Assembly (NCBI GenBank): GCA_910576125.1 | Contig: CAJTHM010000017.1 | Location: forward strand, 62,001 to 126,000 | DNA length: 64,000 bases | Origin: Lachnospiraceae bacterium | GTDB lineage: Bacteria; Bacillota; Clostridia; Lachnospirales; Lachnospiraceae | Direction of reading: 5' to 3' | Part shown: one piece after another, positions 35,253-43,909 of the stretch | Position numbering within the stretch: the first letter of the stretch is position 1 | How the letters are laid out: the number at the start of each line of letters is the position of its first letter | Position numbers and translations under genes: made by a program | The notes under the pieces: model-generated | Seen by the model: only the letters and a program-made list of their open reading frames with translations | Database searches by the model: none | What the model was told of the DNA's origin: nothing

Positions 35253-37022
35253 TTACTCCAGATAATCCGAGGCCTCTTCCAGAGCCTTATCGTACTCTCC
35301 GGTCCACCATTCGACGAAGTCGTTGCTTCCTATATTTTCCGCTTTTTCAATCATCTCTGCTTTCAGAGCCTCATACTCGGCATCATCCTTGGCGAAGGCC
35401 ATCTTCCAGGAATTTGTCGTGACCACATCGCCGACTCTTGCCGCAAGCTGTTCCATATCGTCTGTCAGGATAGGATAACCGACAAACTGGAACGGTATCA
35501 GCAGGTTATTCTTTGTGAGGTAATCGATGGAATCAACCGCGTCATAGTCTTCCTGCCACATATCTACCAGTTTCGTATCCTTAGGAGCATATTCTTTCTT
35601 CTCCCAGAAGCTGTTTCCGATCGGAGTATTATTTAAGTCAGGATTCTGCGTCGTGATGTGGAGCGCGGCCCATGTCTGAGGACAGCCGTCATAAAGCCCT
35701 TTTCCCTCGGGAAGCTCCTTTTTGCCATCCTGCATGTACTCATACCCCTCTTCCGTCACATAGGGATTGCCGTTCTCATCCACATCCCAGGTAATTCCTT
35801 TCGGGCCGTTGCGCTGCAGCATGGCTCCGTCAAAGGAGAACATATAGTTGATGAACCGCATGGCCGCCTCCGGGTTCTTACACGCCTTACTTACGGAAAC
35901 GGTCCAGGTTCTTCCGATAGGCTGCAGGCCCTCCGTAACGGTGGGAGAATCCTTGACGAACACAGGCATATGCCCGATCCCTTCTTCCTGTTTTTCAGGT
36001 GTCGCGAAATCGCTGACGCCCCAGTTTCCAAGCCCCATCAGGACACGGCCGGAGCCCATCTTGTTGGTCGCGTCGTCAAAACGCTGTGTCATGGAGTCAG
36101 GATCCAAAAGCCCCATCTGGTTGGCCTGATACAGGAAATCAATGAACTTCAGGTAAAGGCTGTCCTCATCCAGGATAGAACGAACCTTGGGCGGATTGAC
36201 ATTGTAATCGATTTCAACAAGAGTACCCTCAATCATCTCAACACCGGAGAACTTGCCGGCAAACATGGCAAGACACATAAAGGTTCTGTCCCAGTCTTTC
36301 CAGATAGAAAGTCCGTAGACTTTCTGCCCATCGGCATTCGCAGGCTCGATCTCCTGCATCTGCTGCAAGACAGAAAGATAGTCATTCAGAGAGGTAATCT
36401 CCGGGGAGCCGATCTGTTTATACAGGTCGTAGCGGAGCCAGGGTTCCTTATCGCCTCTTGTTTCCATGAATAACTTGGCGTCGGTACCCACGGTATAGGC
36501 TTTGCCCTTTCCGCAGCTGAGCTTGTCCGCCGCGTATCTCAGCGGAATCTCAGCATTGGCATACAGGTCGGGAAGAAGCTCCTTATAGTCATCGTATGCC
36601 AGAAGCATATCGCCCATCACAGCGTTTTCTACCTGTTTGTAATCCTTGAAGCATACAATATCAGGAAGTTCTCCGCTGCCCATCAGGGCATTCAGTTTCT
36701 GCTCGCCCTGATCCCCGCAGGGAATCAGCTCGATGGTAACGCCGACCTGACGTTTTACCTCTTCCGCCCACCATCCCTCTACAACTCCGGAACTGTTGGA
36801 GGGCAGACTGAGCATCTGCAGTTTCACGATTTCATCGTCGCCGGCGTCATCCGTATCCGCTTCCAATTCCTCTTTCGGCTCTGCCTGGGATTCCGTCTTC
36901 GATTCCGTCTCCGGAGCCTGTCCCTCTCCCGCGTTATCGCTGCCGCATGCCGCCAAAGAACCTGCCAGCATAGCCGAGGTCAGCAATAAAGCCCAAAAAC
37001 GCCACTTCTTTTTTGCTTTCAT
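35253..37022 (-). CDS. Extracellular sugar-binding lipoprotein of a CUT1-type ABC importer
   Basis: 589 residues. Signal peptide with lipobox 'LAGSLAAC' (Cys near 26) and an acidic Glu-rich linker, then a large solute-binding fold ('LGNWGVSDFATPEK', 'AAMRFINYMFSFDGAMLQRNG'). The size matches LplA-like binding proteins that serve the paired LplB/LplC permeases. It captures an oligosaccharide for import; glycan type is inferred only from the nearby mannosidase. The chosen ATG (37020-37022) has AAAGGAG 9 nt upstream. Third gene of the operon. Confidence 0.9.
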   Translation of the reverse strand: MKAKKKWRFWALLLTSAMLAGSLAACGSDNAGEGQAPETESKTESQAEPKEELEADTDDAGDDEIVKLQMLSLPSNSSGVVEGWWAEEVKRQVGVTIELIPCGDQGEQKLNALMGSGELPDIVCFKDYKQVENAVMGDMLLAYDDYKELLPDLYANAEIPLRYAADKLSCGKGKAYTVGTDAKLFMETRGDKEPWLRYDLYKQIGSPEITSLNDYLSVLQQMQEIEPANADGQKVYGLSIWKDWDRTFMCLAMFAGKFSGVEMIEGTLVEIDYNVNPPKVRSILDEDSLYLKFIDFLYQANQMGLLDPDSMTQRFDDATNKMGSGRVLMGLGNWGVSDFATPEKQEEGIGHMPVFVKDSPTVTEGLQPIGRTWTVSVSKACKNPEAAMRFINYMFSFDGAMLQRNGPKGITWDVDENGNPYVTEEGYEYMQDGKKELPEGKGLYDGCPQTWAALHITTQNPDLNNTPIGNSFWEKKEYAPKDTKLVDMWQEDYDAVDSIDYLTKNNLLIPFQFVGYPILTDDMEQLAARVGDVVTTNSWKMAFAKDDAEYEALKAEMIEKAENIGSNDFVEWWTGEYDKALEEASDYLE

Positions 37023-37087
37023 ACCTTTTTCTCCTTTTCCCTTTTTTATATTTGATATCAGTGGGCTCACCGATAACATATATCCCA

Positions 37088-37996
37088 TCAGCCTTTTACC
37101 GATCCGATCATGATACCGTTCACGAAAAATCTCTGAAAGAACGGATATACAAAGAGAATCGGCAGTACGACTACCATGGAAACCGTCATTTTGACCGAAG
37201 TCGCGGTAAGGATAGAAGACATATCCACCCGCACTCCGCTCTCTGACATCTTCATCAGCGAATCTGCCAGAGAATTCGCCTCGTTCATATACTGATACAG
37301 CAGATACTGTAACGTGAATTTAGTGGAATCCGTCATCAAGAACAGAGTATCCGTAAAGGAGTTCCACTGCCCCACGGCGGCAAAAATCGCCGTCGTCGCC
37401 AAGATAGGTTTGCTCAGCGGTATTATGATTCTGGTGAATCTGACGAGATACCCCGCACCGTCCATGGCCGCGGATTCCTCCAGGGACGACGGGATGCTCT
37501 CCACATATGTCTTGTACAGAATCAGGGAGAACGGTGCCACGATGGCCGGAATCACATACGCCCAAAAGCTGTTGGTCAGGCCCAGATTCTTCATATTGAT
37601 GAACCATGGGATGATGCCGGCGTTAAAATACATAGTGATGACCACATATCTATACCATATCTTTCGATGCCAGAACTCCTGCCTGCTCAGAGCATATCCC
37701 AGAAAGGACGTGCCGATCAAAGTTCCGGCCGTACCCAGAACAGTCCTTCCTACGGAAACCAGCGCCGCCAGTCCCAGTCCTCTCATCTTCAGAATCTCCA
37801 CATAGTTGTTAAAATGAATTCCTTTCGGTGTCAAAAGAATCTGCCCCTTTGACACAAGGTCATTCGCACTGATGGTGTTTATGAACAGATAGTAAAAGGG
37901 GAGCACGCAGATAATAGTGAACAACCCATATACCGCATAATTGACGATATTAAAAATCAAATCTCCAGCAGTTCTCTTTTTTCCCATCGCTTTCAT
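37088..37996 (-). CDS. Sugar ABC transporter permease (LplC/YtcP-like)
   Basis: 302 residues, six membrane helices, with the EAA loop 'EESAAMDGAGYLVRFTRIIIPLSKP' that docks the ATPase. Typical C-terminal '(F)VNGIMIGSVKG' ending of this permease class. Works with the permease just upstream. No ATPase gene is in the cluster, so a shared MsmX-type ATPase encoded elsewhere is expected. Confidence 0.92.
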   Translation of the reverse strand: MKAMGKKRTAGDLIFNIVNYAVYGLFTIICVLPFYYLFINTISANDLVSKGQILLTPKGIHFNNYVEILKMRGLGLAALVSVGRTVLGTAGTLIGTSFLGYALSRQEFWHRKIWYRYVVITMYFNAGIIPWFINMKNLGLTNSFWAYVIPAIVAPFSLILYKTYVESIPSSLEESAAMDGAGYLVRFTRIIIPLSKPILATTAIFAAVGQWNSFTDTLFLMTDSTKFTLQYLLYQYMNEANSLADSLMKMSESGVRVDMSSILTATSVKMTVSMVVVLPILFVYPFFQRFFVNGIMIGSVKG

Positions 37997-38026
37997 AACC
38001 GGTTACCGCCCGCCTTTCCTTTGTAA

Positions 38027-38962
38027 TCAGAATATGGACTCTCCGCGAGTCAGTTTAGAACTCATGTTCGCCACGAACAATAATGTAACGCTGACAATAG
38101 ATTTCAGGATACTGACTGCGGTAGAGTAAGAATAGTTGATACCGACCATACCCTGGTTGTAAACATAAAGGTCCAGCACCTCAATATATTCCTTATTCAT
38201 TGCATTTTGGAAAACAAAGTACTGCTCCATGCCGTTATTGACCAGATTCGCAATGGAGAGGAGAAGCAGCACAAAATAGGTCGGAAGCAATCCCGGAATC
38301 GTGATATGCCAGATTTTCTGCATCCGTCCTGCCCCATCCACGGCTGCCGCTTCATACTGCTCCTGGTCGATTCCCGTCAGCGCCGCGATATACATGATGG
38401 CGCTCCAGCCCAGCCCTTTCCATGTCCCCCACAGCCACATACTGAGCCATACATGTTTGCTGGAAGCCAGGAAATTAATCCCCTCGTCCAGGATGCCCAG
38501 GTCCATCAGCAGTCTGTTGACGAAACCGTCATTCACGGAGAACATGGCATAAGCCACGGAATACACCAGGACCCAGCTGATAAAGTTAGGAATCGTGGTC
38601 AGGGTCTGCACCGCCTTTCGGTAGTGCTTACTCTTGATTTCTGCCAGAAAGACGGCGAACATCATGGGCAGGCCGGAAGTCGCGATGCCGATCAGGCTCA
38701 TGCCCAGGGTGTTTTTCATCACTCTGACAATATCCTCCAGCGCATATTTGTCAGCGAACATCCGGGTAAAATTGTCTAGTCCCACGAATTTACAATCCAG
38801 CAGCGCCCTGCCGGGCTTGTAATCGAACAGCGCATAGACCCATCCGTACAGCGGCAGATAAGAAAACAGGAAAATCAGTATCAAAAAGGGAAGCGAAAGC
38901 AGCCACAAACGAAATCCTCCCTGATCGATCAATCTTGTTTTCTTTTTACCTTCACTCTTCAT
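38027..38962 (-). CDS. Sugar ABC transporter permease (LplB-like)
   Basis: 311 residues, six helices; 'LPLYGWVYALFDYKPG' near the N-terminus and the EAA loop 'YEAAAVDGAGRMQKIWHITIPG' are characteristic. First gene of the three-gene importer operon, transcribed from the strong promoter at 39126-39154. Confidence 0.92.
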   Translation of the reverse strand: MKSEGKKKTRLIDQGGFRLWLLSLPFLILIFLFSYLPLYGWVYALFDYKPGRALLDCKFVGLDNFTRMFADKYALEDIVRVMKNTLGMSLIGIATSGLPMMFAVFLAEIKSKHYRKAVQTLTTIPNFISWVLVYSVAYAMFSVNDGFVNRLLMDLGILDEGINFLASSKHVWLSMWLWGTWKGLGWSAIMYIAALTGIDQEQYEAAAVDGAGRMQKIWHITIPGLLPTYFVLLLLSIANLVNNGMEQYFVFQNAMNKEYIEVLDLYVYNQGMVGINYSYSTAVSILKSIVSVTLLFVANMSSKLTRGESIF

Positions 38963-39125
38963 GTCCTTTCCTCCTTATCCCTGACACCGTCTGCTTTTGC
39001 ATTTTATTATTCCATTTTATTGCTTCCTTACTTTTCATGCATCAAAAAGATATGTTATATATTGGAAATTATTTTATTTTGATATCTAAATTTTATTATA
39101 TGAATTTTTATTTGATATGTTTAGA

Positions 39126-39154
39126 TTATAGATATGTCCGTCTCTTTTGTCAAT
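39126..39154 (-). promoter_or_regulatory. Perfect-consensus promoter of the sugar ABC operon
   Basis: Minus strand: TTGACA (39154-39149), exactly 17 bp, TATAAT (39131-39126). A perfect consensus usually means tight repression, here presumably by the divergent GntR-LacI regulator. The leader would be about 157 nt and AT-rich. The 398-bp gap (38963-39360) otherwise holds only AT-rich sequence. Confidence 0.7.
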
Positions 39155-39271
39155 ATAACTGAATAAAATTATAATTATTTGTGCATTTTATACATTTTAT
39201 AGTGCTTATTTTATCATATATGTCCATGTGTTTTTGCATTTCGTCTTTATTTGATATATCTTTCTATGTCC
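39134..39271 (+). promoter_or_regulatory. Three direct copies of TATGTCC between divergent promoters
   Basis: TATGTCC occurs at 39134-39140 (inside the ABC promoter spacer), 39219-39225 and 39265-39271, each followed by a purine- or pyrimidine-mixed tract. They could be regulator contact sites. No clear palindrome was found, so this stays weak. Confidence 0.25.
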
Positions 39272-39284
39272 ACTCTTCTTTCTA

Positions 39285-39313
39285 TTGACATATTTCTTTT
39301 TATGCCTTATGAT
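39285..39313 (+). promoter_or_regulatory. Promoter of the GntR-LacI regulator gene
   Basis: TTGACA (39285-39290), 17-bp spacer, TATGAT (39308-39313); start near 39320, leader of about 40 nt with AGAGGTG ribosome site. Confidence 0.65.
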
Positions 39314-39360
39314 AATACTATAACCAATATTTGTTATAAAACAGAGGTGAAAGCGTTATT

Positions 39361-40464
39361 ATGAGTGCCAATCCCGATTCCCCCAAAAAATTGTACGAAA
39401 TCATCATCGACTCTATATTAAAGAAGATAGATCAGAACCAGTTTTCTTTTGAAACGCCGATCTGTACCGAGATTCAGCTTATGGAAGAATTCCAGGTCAG
39501 CAGGATTACGGCCAAGCGGGCCATTACGGAGCTGGAATATCAGGGCATCCTGTATCGGAAAAGGGGAGTGGGCAGTTTTGTGGTCAGGGATATTTTTCAG
39601 AAAAGGGCGAAAATGAGCAATCCTGCCAGCAATACACCTGCAGTTTTCGCCTTTCTGCTTCCCTATACTTTCAAACAGAATAATATTTTCAATATGATTG
39701 CGAAAATCAATGCGAAGTTCAATTCCTCCAACTGTTTCCTGTCGCTTTTCATCACTGACGGAAACCGTTCCAAGGAACGAATGATTCTGAAGCAGCTTTT
39801 GGAACAGAATATAGCAGGGATACTCCTTTATCCGGCATCCACGGATCTTCACCTGGATCTTTTAAACCAGTTTGTATTCCGCAACATCCCCGTAATCATC
39901 AGCGATCAGCCTGTGACTACTCCTTATCTATACAATATTCTGTGCGATAATGTCATGGGAGCCCGAAAGCTGGCAGAGCATTTAATCTCTCTGGGGCATC
40001 GGAAAATCTGTTTTTTCTCCGAAAAAAGTATAGCGAGCGTGCCCTCTGTGGCAGAGCGCCTGGGCGGCTATCTGGAGGCGTTGCGCTGCGCAGGCCTTTC
40101 CGCGGAACCGGAATATATCATTCCCAAAGCAACGGAGTCAACCGCGGAATCTTTCCGGGAATATATCTGTACACTGAAAAGCAGCGGAGTCACAGCCATC
40201 ATATGCGAAAATGACGGAGTGGCTTCCGGTCTGATTGAAGCGTGCAGTTCTCTGTCGCTGAGAGTTCCGAAAGATATCAGTATATGCGGCTTCTGCAATG
40301 ATTACGATAATATAACGTCCATCTATCAGAATGAAGAGCTTATGGGCGAACACATCGGTGACATCTTTCTGGAATCACTGACGCCCGACCGAAATCTCCC
40401 ACATAAAATTCTGGTACCGGCAACTCTTTGCGTAAAGGCGTCTACGGGCCCCTGTCCTGATTAG
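39361..40464 (+). CDS. GntR-type repressor with LacI/PBP1 sugar-sensing domain (AraR-like)
   Basis: 367 residues. N-terminal winged helix (about 10-78): 'LYEIIIDSILKKI', 'EIQLMEEFQVSRITAKRAITELEYQGILYRKRGVGSFV'. The C-terminal periplasmic-binding-like domain has 'ISDQPVTTPYLYNILCDNVMGARKLAEHLISLGHRKICF' and 'CENDGVASGLI'. This architecture is that of AraR. Being divergent from the ABC importer with a perfect promoter between them, it most likely represses that operon, and perhaps the glycosidases, until a sugar binds. Confidence 0.88.
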   Translation: MSANPDSPKKLYEIIIDSILKKIDQNQFSFETPICTEIQLMEEFQVSRITAKRAITELEYQGILYRKRGVGSFVVRDIFQKRAKMSNPASNTPAVFAFLLPYTFKQNNIFNMIAKINAKFNSSNCFLSLFITDGNRSKERMILKQLLEQNIAGILLYPASTDLHLDLLNQFVFRNIPVIISDQPVTTPYLYNILCDNVMGARKLAEHLISLGHRKICFFSEKSIASVPSVAERLGGYLEALRCAGLSAEPEYIIPKATESTAESFREYICTLKSSGVTAIICENDGVASGLIEACSSLSLRVPKDISICGFCNDYDNITSIYQNEELMGEHIGDIFLESLTPDRNLPHKILVPATLCVKASTGPCPD

Positions 40465-40506
40465 CTCAGAGGCCAAAGACCTGTTCCGGCCATTCTCCCG
40501 ATGCGG

Positions 40507-40662
40507 TCATCCGGGCATGAGCCGGAACCAGCGACCGGAGCCTCTCCCGCAGAGAGGCTCCCACTCCATCCCATTTACCGACACCCTGCCTGATAAAGCG
40601 CCGTCCTCCACAAAATGGGGAATCAGACCATTGACCAGTTTTGTCACCGTTGTCTTGCCATT
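40507..40662 (-). pseudogene. Fragment of an ECF/cobalt-type ABC transporter ATPase
   Basis: A 51-codon stretch encodes 'GKTTVTKLVNGLIPHF' followed by 'ALSGRVSVNGME', the Walker A region of energy-coupling-factor ATPases. There is no start codon with a ribosome site, and the remaining four-fifths of the gene is missing. Decayed remnant. Confidence 0.6.
40537..40561. terminator. Perfect 10-bp hairpin downstream of the GntR-LacI gene
   Basis: GGAGCCTCTC, 5-nt loop, GAGAGGCTCC. No U-run on either side; it lies inside the ATPase remnant. It may help end transcription but the call is tentative. Confidence 0.3.
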
Positions 40663-40683
40663 GTGAACCGTCTCCCTTACGCT

Positions 40684-40878
40684 TCATTCCTCAGTTCCTG
40701 CTCCGGGATGTCCTTCTCCGCAAGGATGATTCCTTGCATCCAGCCCTTCATCAACCGATACACCAATCATAAGCCCTATGCCTGATATCCCCATCACACC
40801 CGGCATCGTCTGAAGCTGATTCCATAAATAATCAGCCCTGGCAGAAACATCATCCAGAAATCCTTCCTTGACTAACAT
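40684..40878 (-). pseudogene. Fragment of a class-III aminotransferase (ArgD-like)
   Basis: The 64-codon reading frame contains 'VKEGFLDDVSARADYLWNQL' and 'GISGIGLMIGVSVDEGL', the C-terminal region of acetylornithine aminotransferase. The pyridoxal-phosphate domain is absent and the end of the frame is unrelated sequence. Remnant at the left border of the accessory region. Confidence 0.65.
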
Positions 40879-40980
40879 TTTTTCTGTCCAGTTGTGCTGT
40901 CAAAACATGTTTTCGTGCAATCGGTATTAGACAAAATTTCATTTTTTCCGATATTTTATGTGAAAGCCAAAGGAGGGCAT

Positions 40981-41709
40981 ATGATAAAAGTTGCAATATG
41001 TGATGATGAAAAGAACATAAGAAGCTACCTTGCTTCGCTTATCAAAGAGCAGAAGGCGGAATGTGAAATTACGGAGTATGCTTCTGCTGATGAATACCTG
41101 TCAAGCGGCATGGGGCATGATTTGCTGTTCCTGGATATAGCGTTAGAGGGTTCTGCGTCCGGCATGGACGGTATGGGAATGGCAAGGCGGATCAGGGGCA
41201 TGGAACAGATAAAACAGCCCGCAATCATTTTTGTTACGGGCTATGAAAAGTATGTCTATGACGCTTTCGAAGTGGAAGCGTCAGGGTATCTGGTAAAGCC
41301 TGTGAATGAGCGGAAATTTGCGGAGGTCTTCAGCCGGGCGCAGGATAAGATTTTATCCGAAACGGAGCAGAAAAAGAAAACCCTGCTTATCCAGTACGCC
41401 GGGGCAAACAAAGCCATACCGTTAGACCGTATTTATTACATGGAAAGCCGGAAGCACAAGGTAGTGCTTTATATAAAAGACGGGGAACAAGCCAGCTTGC
41501 GCAGCCTGGAATATTATGCAAAAATCGGGGAGCTTGAGGAAGAATTGCAGGGGCAGTTCTGCCGCATCCACAAAGGCTATCTTGTCAACCTCTCCTGTGT
41601 GGACGAATACAGCAGGACAGAAATCATGCTTGCAAACGGGGATAAGCTGCCCCTTTCCAAATATAAGTATGAGGACTTTGTAAAGGCATATCTGCGCTTT
41701 ATGCAGTAG
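40981..41709 (+). CDS. LytTR-family response regulator (AgrA-like), module 1
   Basis: 242 residues: receiver with 'AICDDE' and phospho-acceptor Asp in 'LLFLDIALEG', Lys in 'ASGYLVKPVNE', then a C-terminal LytTR DNA-binding domain ('IYYMESRKHKVVLYI', 'FCRIHKGYLVNLSCVDEY', 'LPLSKYKYEDF'). ATG at 40981 follows AGGAGG. It overlaps the ribosome site of the kinase gene that follows. Member of a three-gene module repeated in inverted orientation at 44.1-47.2 kb. Confidence 0.92.
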   Translation: MIKVAICDDEKNIRSYLASLIKEQKAECEITEYASADEYLSSGMGHDLLFLDIALEGSASGMDGMGMARRIRGMEQIKQPAIIFVTGYEKYVYDAFEVEASGYLVKPVNERKFAEVFSRAQDKILSETEQKKKTLLIQYAGANKAIPLDRIYYMESRKHKVVLYIKDGEQASLRSLEYYAKIGELEEELQGQFCRIHKGYLVNLSCVDEYSRTEIMLANGDKLPLSKYKYEDFVKAYLRFMQ

Positions 41710-41721
41710 GAGGGACAGACA

Positions 41722-43128
41722 TTGAGCGATGCAGGTTTTAATTTGATTATGAATATCATGTCCGGCATTCAAGTGTTTTTATATGCTGCCTGTATGACGG
41801 CTTTTTTCTATCCATTTATGGCAGGGAAAAAGGAACAGAGGAAACGCAGAATCAAAAAAGCGCTTATGGTTTTTGCGGTTTATATGGTTATGTATTTTAT
41901 TGGCATGACAACGTCTGTTTATGGATGGCTGTGCATGATAATTGTAATTGTCCTCTTGGCGGCGGCTTCAAAGTTCTTGGACATGGAGAGGGAATTTACG
42001 ATTCTTTTGGGTGCGCTTTTCTTTTGTGCCAGAAAATTAAGTGCGCTGATTATGAGAAGCGTAAGTTTTATTGTAGACAAACGCCTGGAACAAAACGCGG
42101 AAACCTTGGAAATGACTAAAAACATTTTCAGCCGTGCGGCATCAAACTATGCTTTTGTTGCGGTGTTGCAAATGCTCCTGCTCTCGGTTATGTTGTGCGT
42201 CATGGGGCGGCTTTTGAAGAAAAAAACAAGAAAGCTGCAGATAAAAGAATTGTGTTACATGCTTTTGACCCCGGTAACAGGGATTTTGTTTGTAAATATT
42301 ATTTTTCATATTCTGCTAATTGTGAATGAAAACACGATTATACAACTTTATGAACAATTCCCGGTATTTCTTGGGATTGTGCCTGTGGTTGCCGCCCTGT
42401 TCTATGCAGGGATTTTGATTACGATAGTGTCTTATCAGAAAATGATACGCTTGCAGGAGGAAAAGGAAAAATATTTCGTGGAACAGCAGCAGGTTCACGC
42501 AATACAGGAACGAATGGAGGAAGTGGAGCAGTTTTATCATGGCATACGCCAGATGAAGCATGAAATGAAGAACCATATGACGAATATCAAAGGGCTTGTC
42601 AGAAATGGCAGCTATGGGGATATAGAGCAGTATATAGACCATATGGACGAAAGCATGGATGTATTTGAGCTTACCATTAAAACCGGAAATACTGTTACGG
42701 ACGTGATCGTGAATGACAAGCAGAAAGCCGCAGAGAAACAGGGAATACAGTTCCAGTCGGCGTTTTCCTATCCAAAATCGGACGGCTATAATGCCTATGA
42801 CATAGGGATCATTATTAACAATCTTCTGCAAAATGCCCTTGAAGCCTGTGAAAAAATGGCAGAGGGGAAAAGATACATTTATCTTTCCGGCAGGCAGAAG
42901 AAAAAGTTTTATGTGATAAATGTAAAAAATTCATTTGAGGGGGAGGTGACATTTGACACAAAAACCAATCTTCCGCTTTCCACAAAGGGAAGGGATACAG
43001 CCCTGCACGGCATTGGTTTATCCAATGTAAAACGTGAAGTAGATAAATACATGGGAGATGTGGATATTAGGGCAAGGAAAAACGAATTTAGCGTAGCTGT
43101 GTTGTTACAGGAAAGGAGAAAGAAATGA
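41722..43128 (+). CDS. GHKL sensor histidine kinase (AgrC-like), module 1
   Basis: 468 residues: about six to seven N-terminal membrane helices (to about residue 235), then a coiled linker, 'FYHGIRQMKHEMKNHMTNIKG' with the likely phospho-His, and a GHKL ATPase ('INNLLQNALEAC', 'GIGLSNVKREV'). The start codon is TTG (41722-41724) with AGGAGGG 7 nt upstream. It probably senses a peptide or envelope signal and phosphorylates the LytTR regulator. No AgrB/AgrD pair is in the window. Its stop overlaps a tiny ORF. Confidence 0.9.
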   Translation: MSDAGFNLIMNIMSGIQVFLYAACMTAFFYPFMAGKKEQRKRRIKKALMVFAVYMVMYFIGMTTSVYGWLCMIIVIVLLAAASKFLDMEREFTILLGALFFCARKLSALIMRSVSFIVDKRLEQNAETLEMTKNIFSRAASNYAFVAVLQMLLLSVMLCVMGRLLKKKTRKLQIKELCYMLLTPVTGILFVNIIFHILLIVNENTIIQLYEQFPVFLGIVPVVAALFYAGILITIVSYQKMIRLQEEKEKYFVEQQQVHAIQERMEEVEQFYHGIRQMKHEMKNHMTNIKGLVRNGSYGDIEQYIDHMDESMDVFELTIKTGNTVTDVIVNDKQKAAEKQGIQFQSAFSYPKSDGYNAYDIGIIINNLLQNALEACEKMAEGKRYIYLSGRQKKKFYVINVKNSFEGEVTFDTKTNLPLSTKGRDTALHGIGLSNVKREVDKYMGDVDIRARKNEFSVAVLLQERRKK

Positions 43129-43193
43129 GTAGTTTGGGAGTATGTGGTGTTTTAGGTGCATACCAATATGCAAACAGGACACAATTGCAGTAA
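43125..43193 (+). CDS. 22-residue ORF overlapping the kinase stop; possibly a frameshifted gene
   Basis: ATG (43125) overlaps the kinase TGA and has GGAAAGGAG upstream, so it should be translated. The peptide begins MSSLGVCGVLGAYQ. In the +1 frame the sequence right after its stop stays open to about 43318 ('YARTYHKGARAALNDRRTA'), which suggests a roughly 70-codon gene with a single-base shift. The Gly/Tyr-rich start resembles that of the next gene (MSVNGIGYNYYQNN). It could be a short signal peptide, but no processing motif is recognised. Confidence 0.4.
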   Translation: MSSLGVCGVLGAYQYANRTQLQ

Positions 43194-43291
43194 AACCAAA
43201 TATGCCCGGACTTATCATAAGGGGGCAAGAGCGGCTCTGAATGACAGAAGAACCGCAGAAAAAATATTGATGACAATGGAGGATTTGAAAA

Positions 43292-43753
43292 ATGAGCGTA
43301 AATGGAATTGGATATAATTATTATCAAAACAATGTAGCGGCAGATAGACACAACAAGAGCAGGGTCGGACAATTTTACCCACAAAAACAGGAAACAGAGG
43401 TGTCTGCACCCGAAGATACAAGGCAGAATGCCAATGTGCAGGATATTTATAAGGCACTTAAATCAAAAAATCCATTATTGGAGCAGGAGGATGATGATGT
43501 ATCAGATGAAGAATCGAAGCAGGAAGATAAACAAGAATCTGAATCAAAGACAGAAATCATTGTTAAGCCAGACGGTTCAAGAGTGCTTGTAATGACAATG
43601 AGTATCGGGGGAATGGAAACAACCATGAGCTTAGAAATTTCTAAGCCGACAGAAGCACCAAATGAAAATTCGGAGCATGATACCAATAATACGCCTACGG
43701 CTGAAAATGATACTGGATCAAATGAAATGTCGAATGTTTCAAGTGAAGCATAG
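43292..43753 (+). CDS. Low-complexity acidic protein with M-S-x-NGI start (DUF6033-like), module 1
   Basis: 153 residues beginning MSVNGIGYNYYQNN. No signal peptide or helix. The middle is very acidic ('EQEDDDVSDEESKQEDKQ'), followed by one compact block 'EIIVKPDGSRVLVMTMSIGGMETTMSLEI' and an Asn/Thr/Glu-rich tail. It resembles uncharacterised Lachnospiraceae proteins (DUF6033-type) that begin with the same short motif; that assignment is from memory and tentative. Third gene of module 1, the likely output or partner of the two-component system. Confidence 0.7.
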   Translation: MSVNGIGYNYYQNNVAADRHNKSRVGQFYPQKQETEVSAPEDTRQNANVQDIYKALKSKNPLLEQEDDDVSDEESKQEDKQESESKTEIIVKPDGSRVLVMTMSIGGMETTMSLEISKPTEAPNENSEHDTNNTPTAENDTGSNEMSNVSSEA

Positions 43754-43860
43754 AAAATGTACATAATTTTAAACTTGTCATTTCCTGCTCTGGAATTCTT
43801 GAAAATTTATCCGGCGCAATATGAGCAGTTATTTATTACATGGTGTACTAATAAACATCG

Positions 43861-43892
43861 GGGAACTGAAAAATATGCTTTTTTCAGTTCCC
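43861..43892. terminator. Bidirectional terminator shared by the two convergent modules
   Basis: GGGAACTGAAAAA (43861-43873) pairs exactly with TTTTTCAGTTCCC (43880-43892) over a 6-nt loop. On the minus strand it lies 17 nt past the stop of the 33-codon gene of module 2; on the plus strand it is about 110 nt after module 1. Confidence 0.6.
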
Positions 43893-43909
43893 GTCTCACT
43901 CTATGGGAG

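Noticed and set aside
43125..43193. AgrD-type autoinducing peptide precursor
   Set aside because: It has one Cys, but no amphipathic leader, no acidic recognition tail and no agrB nearby; kept only as a small ORF.
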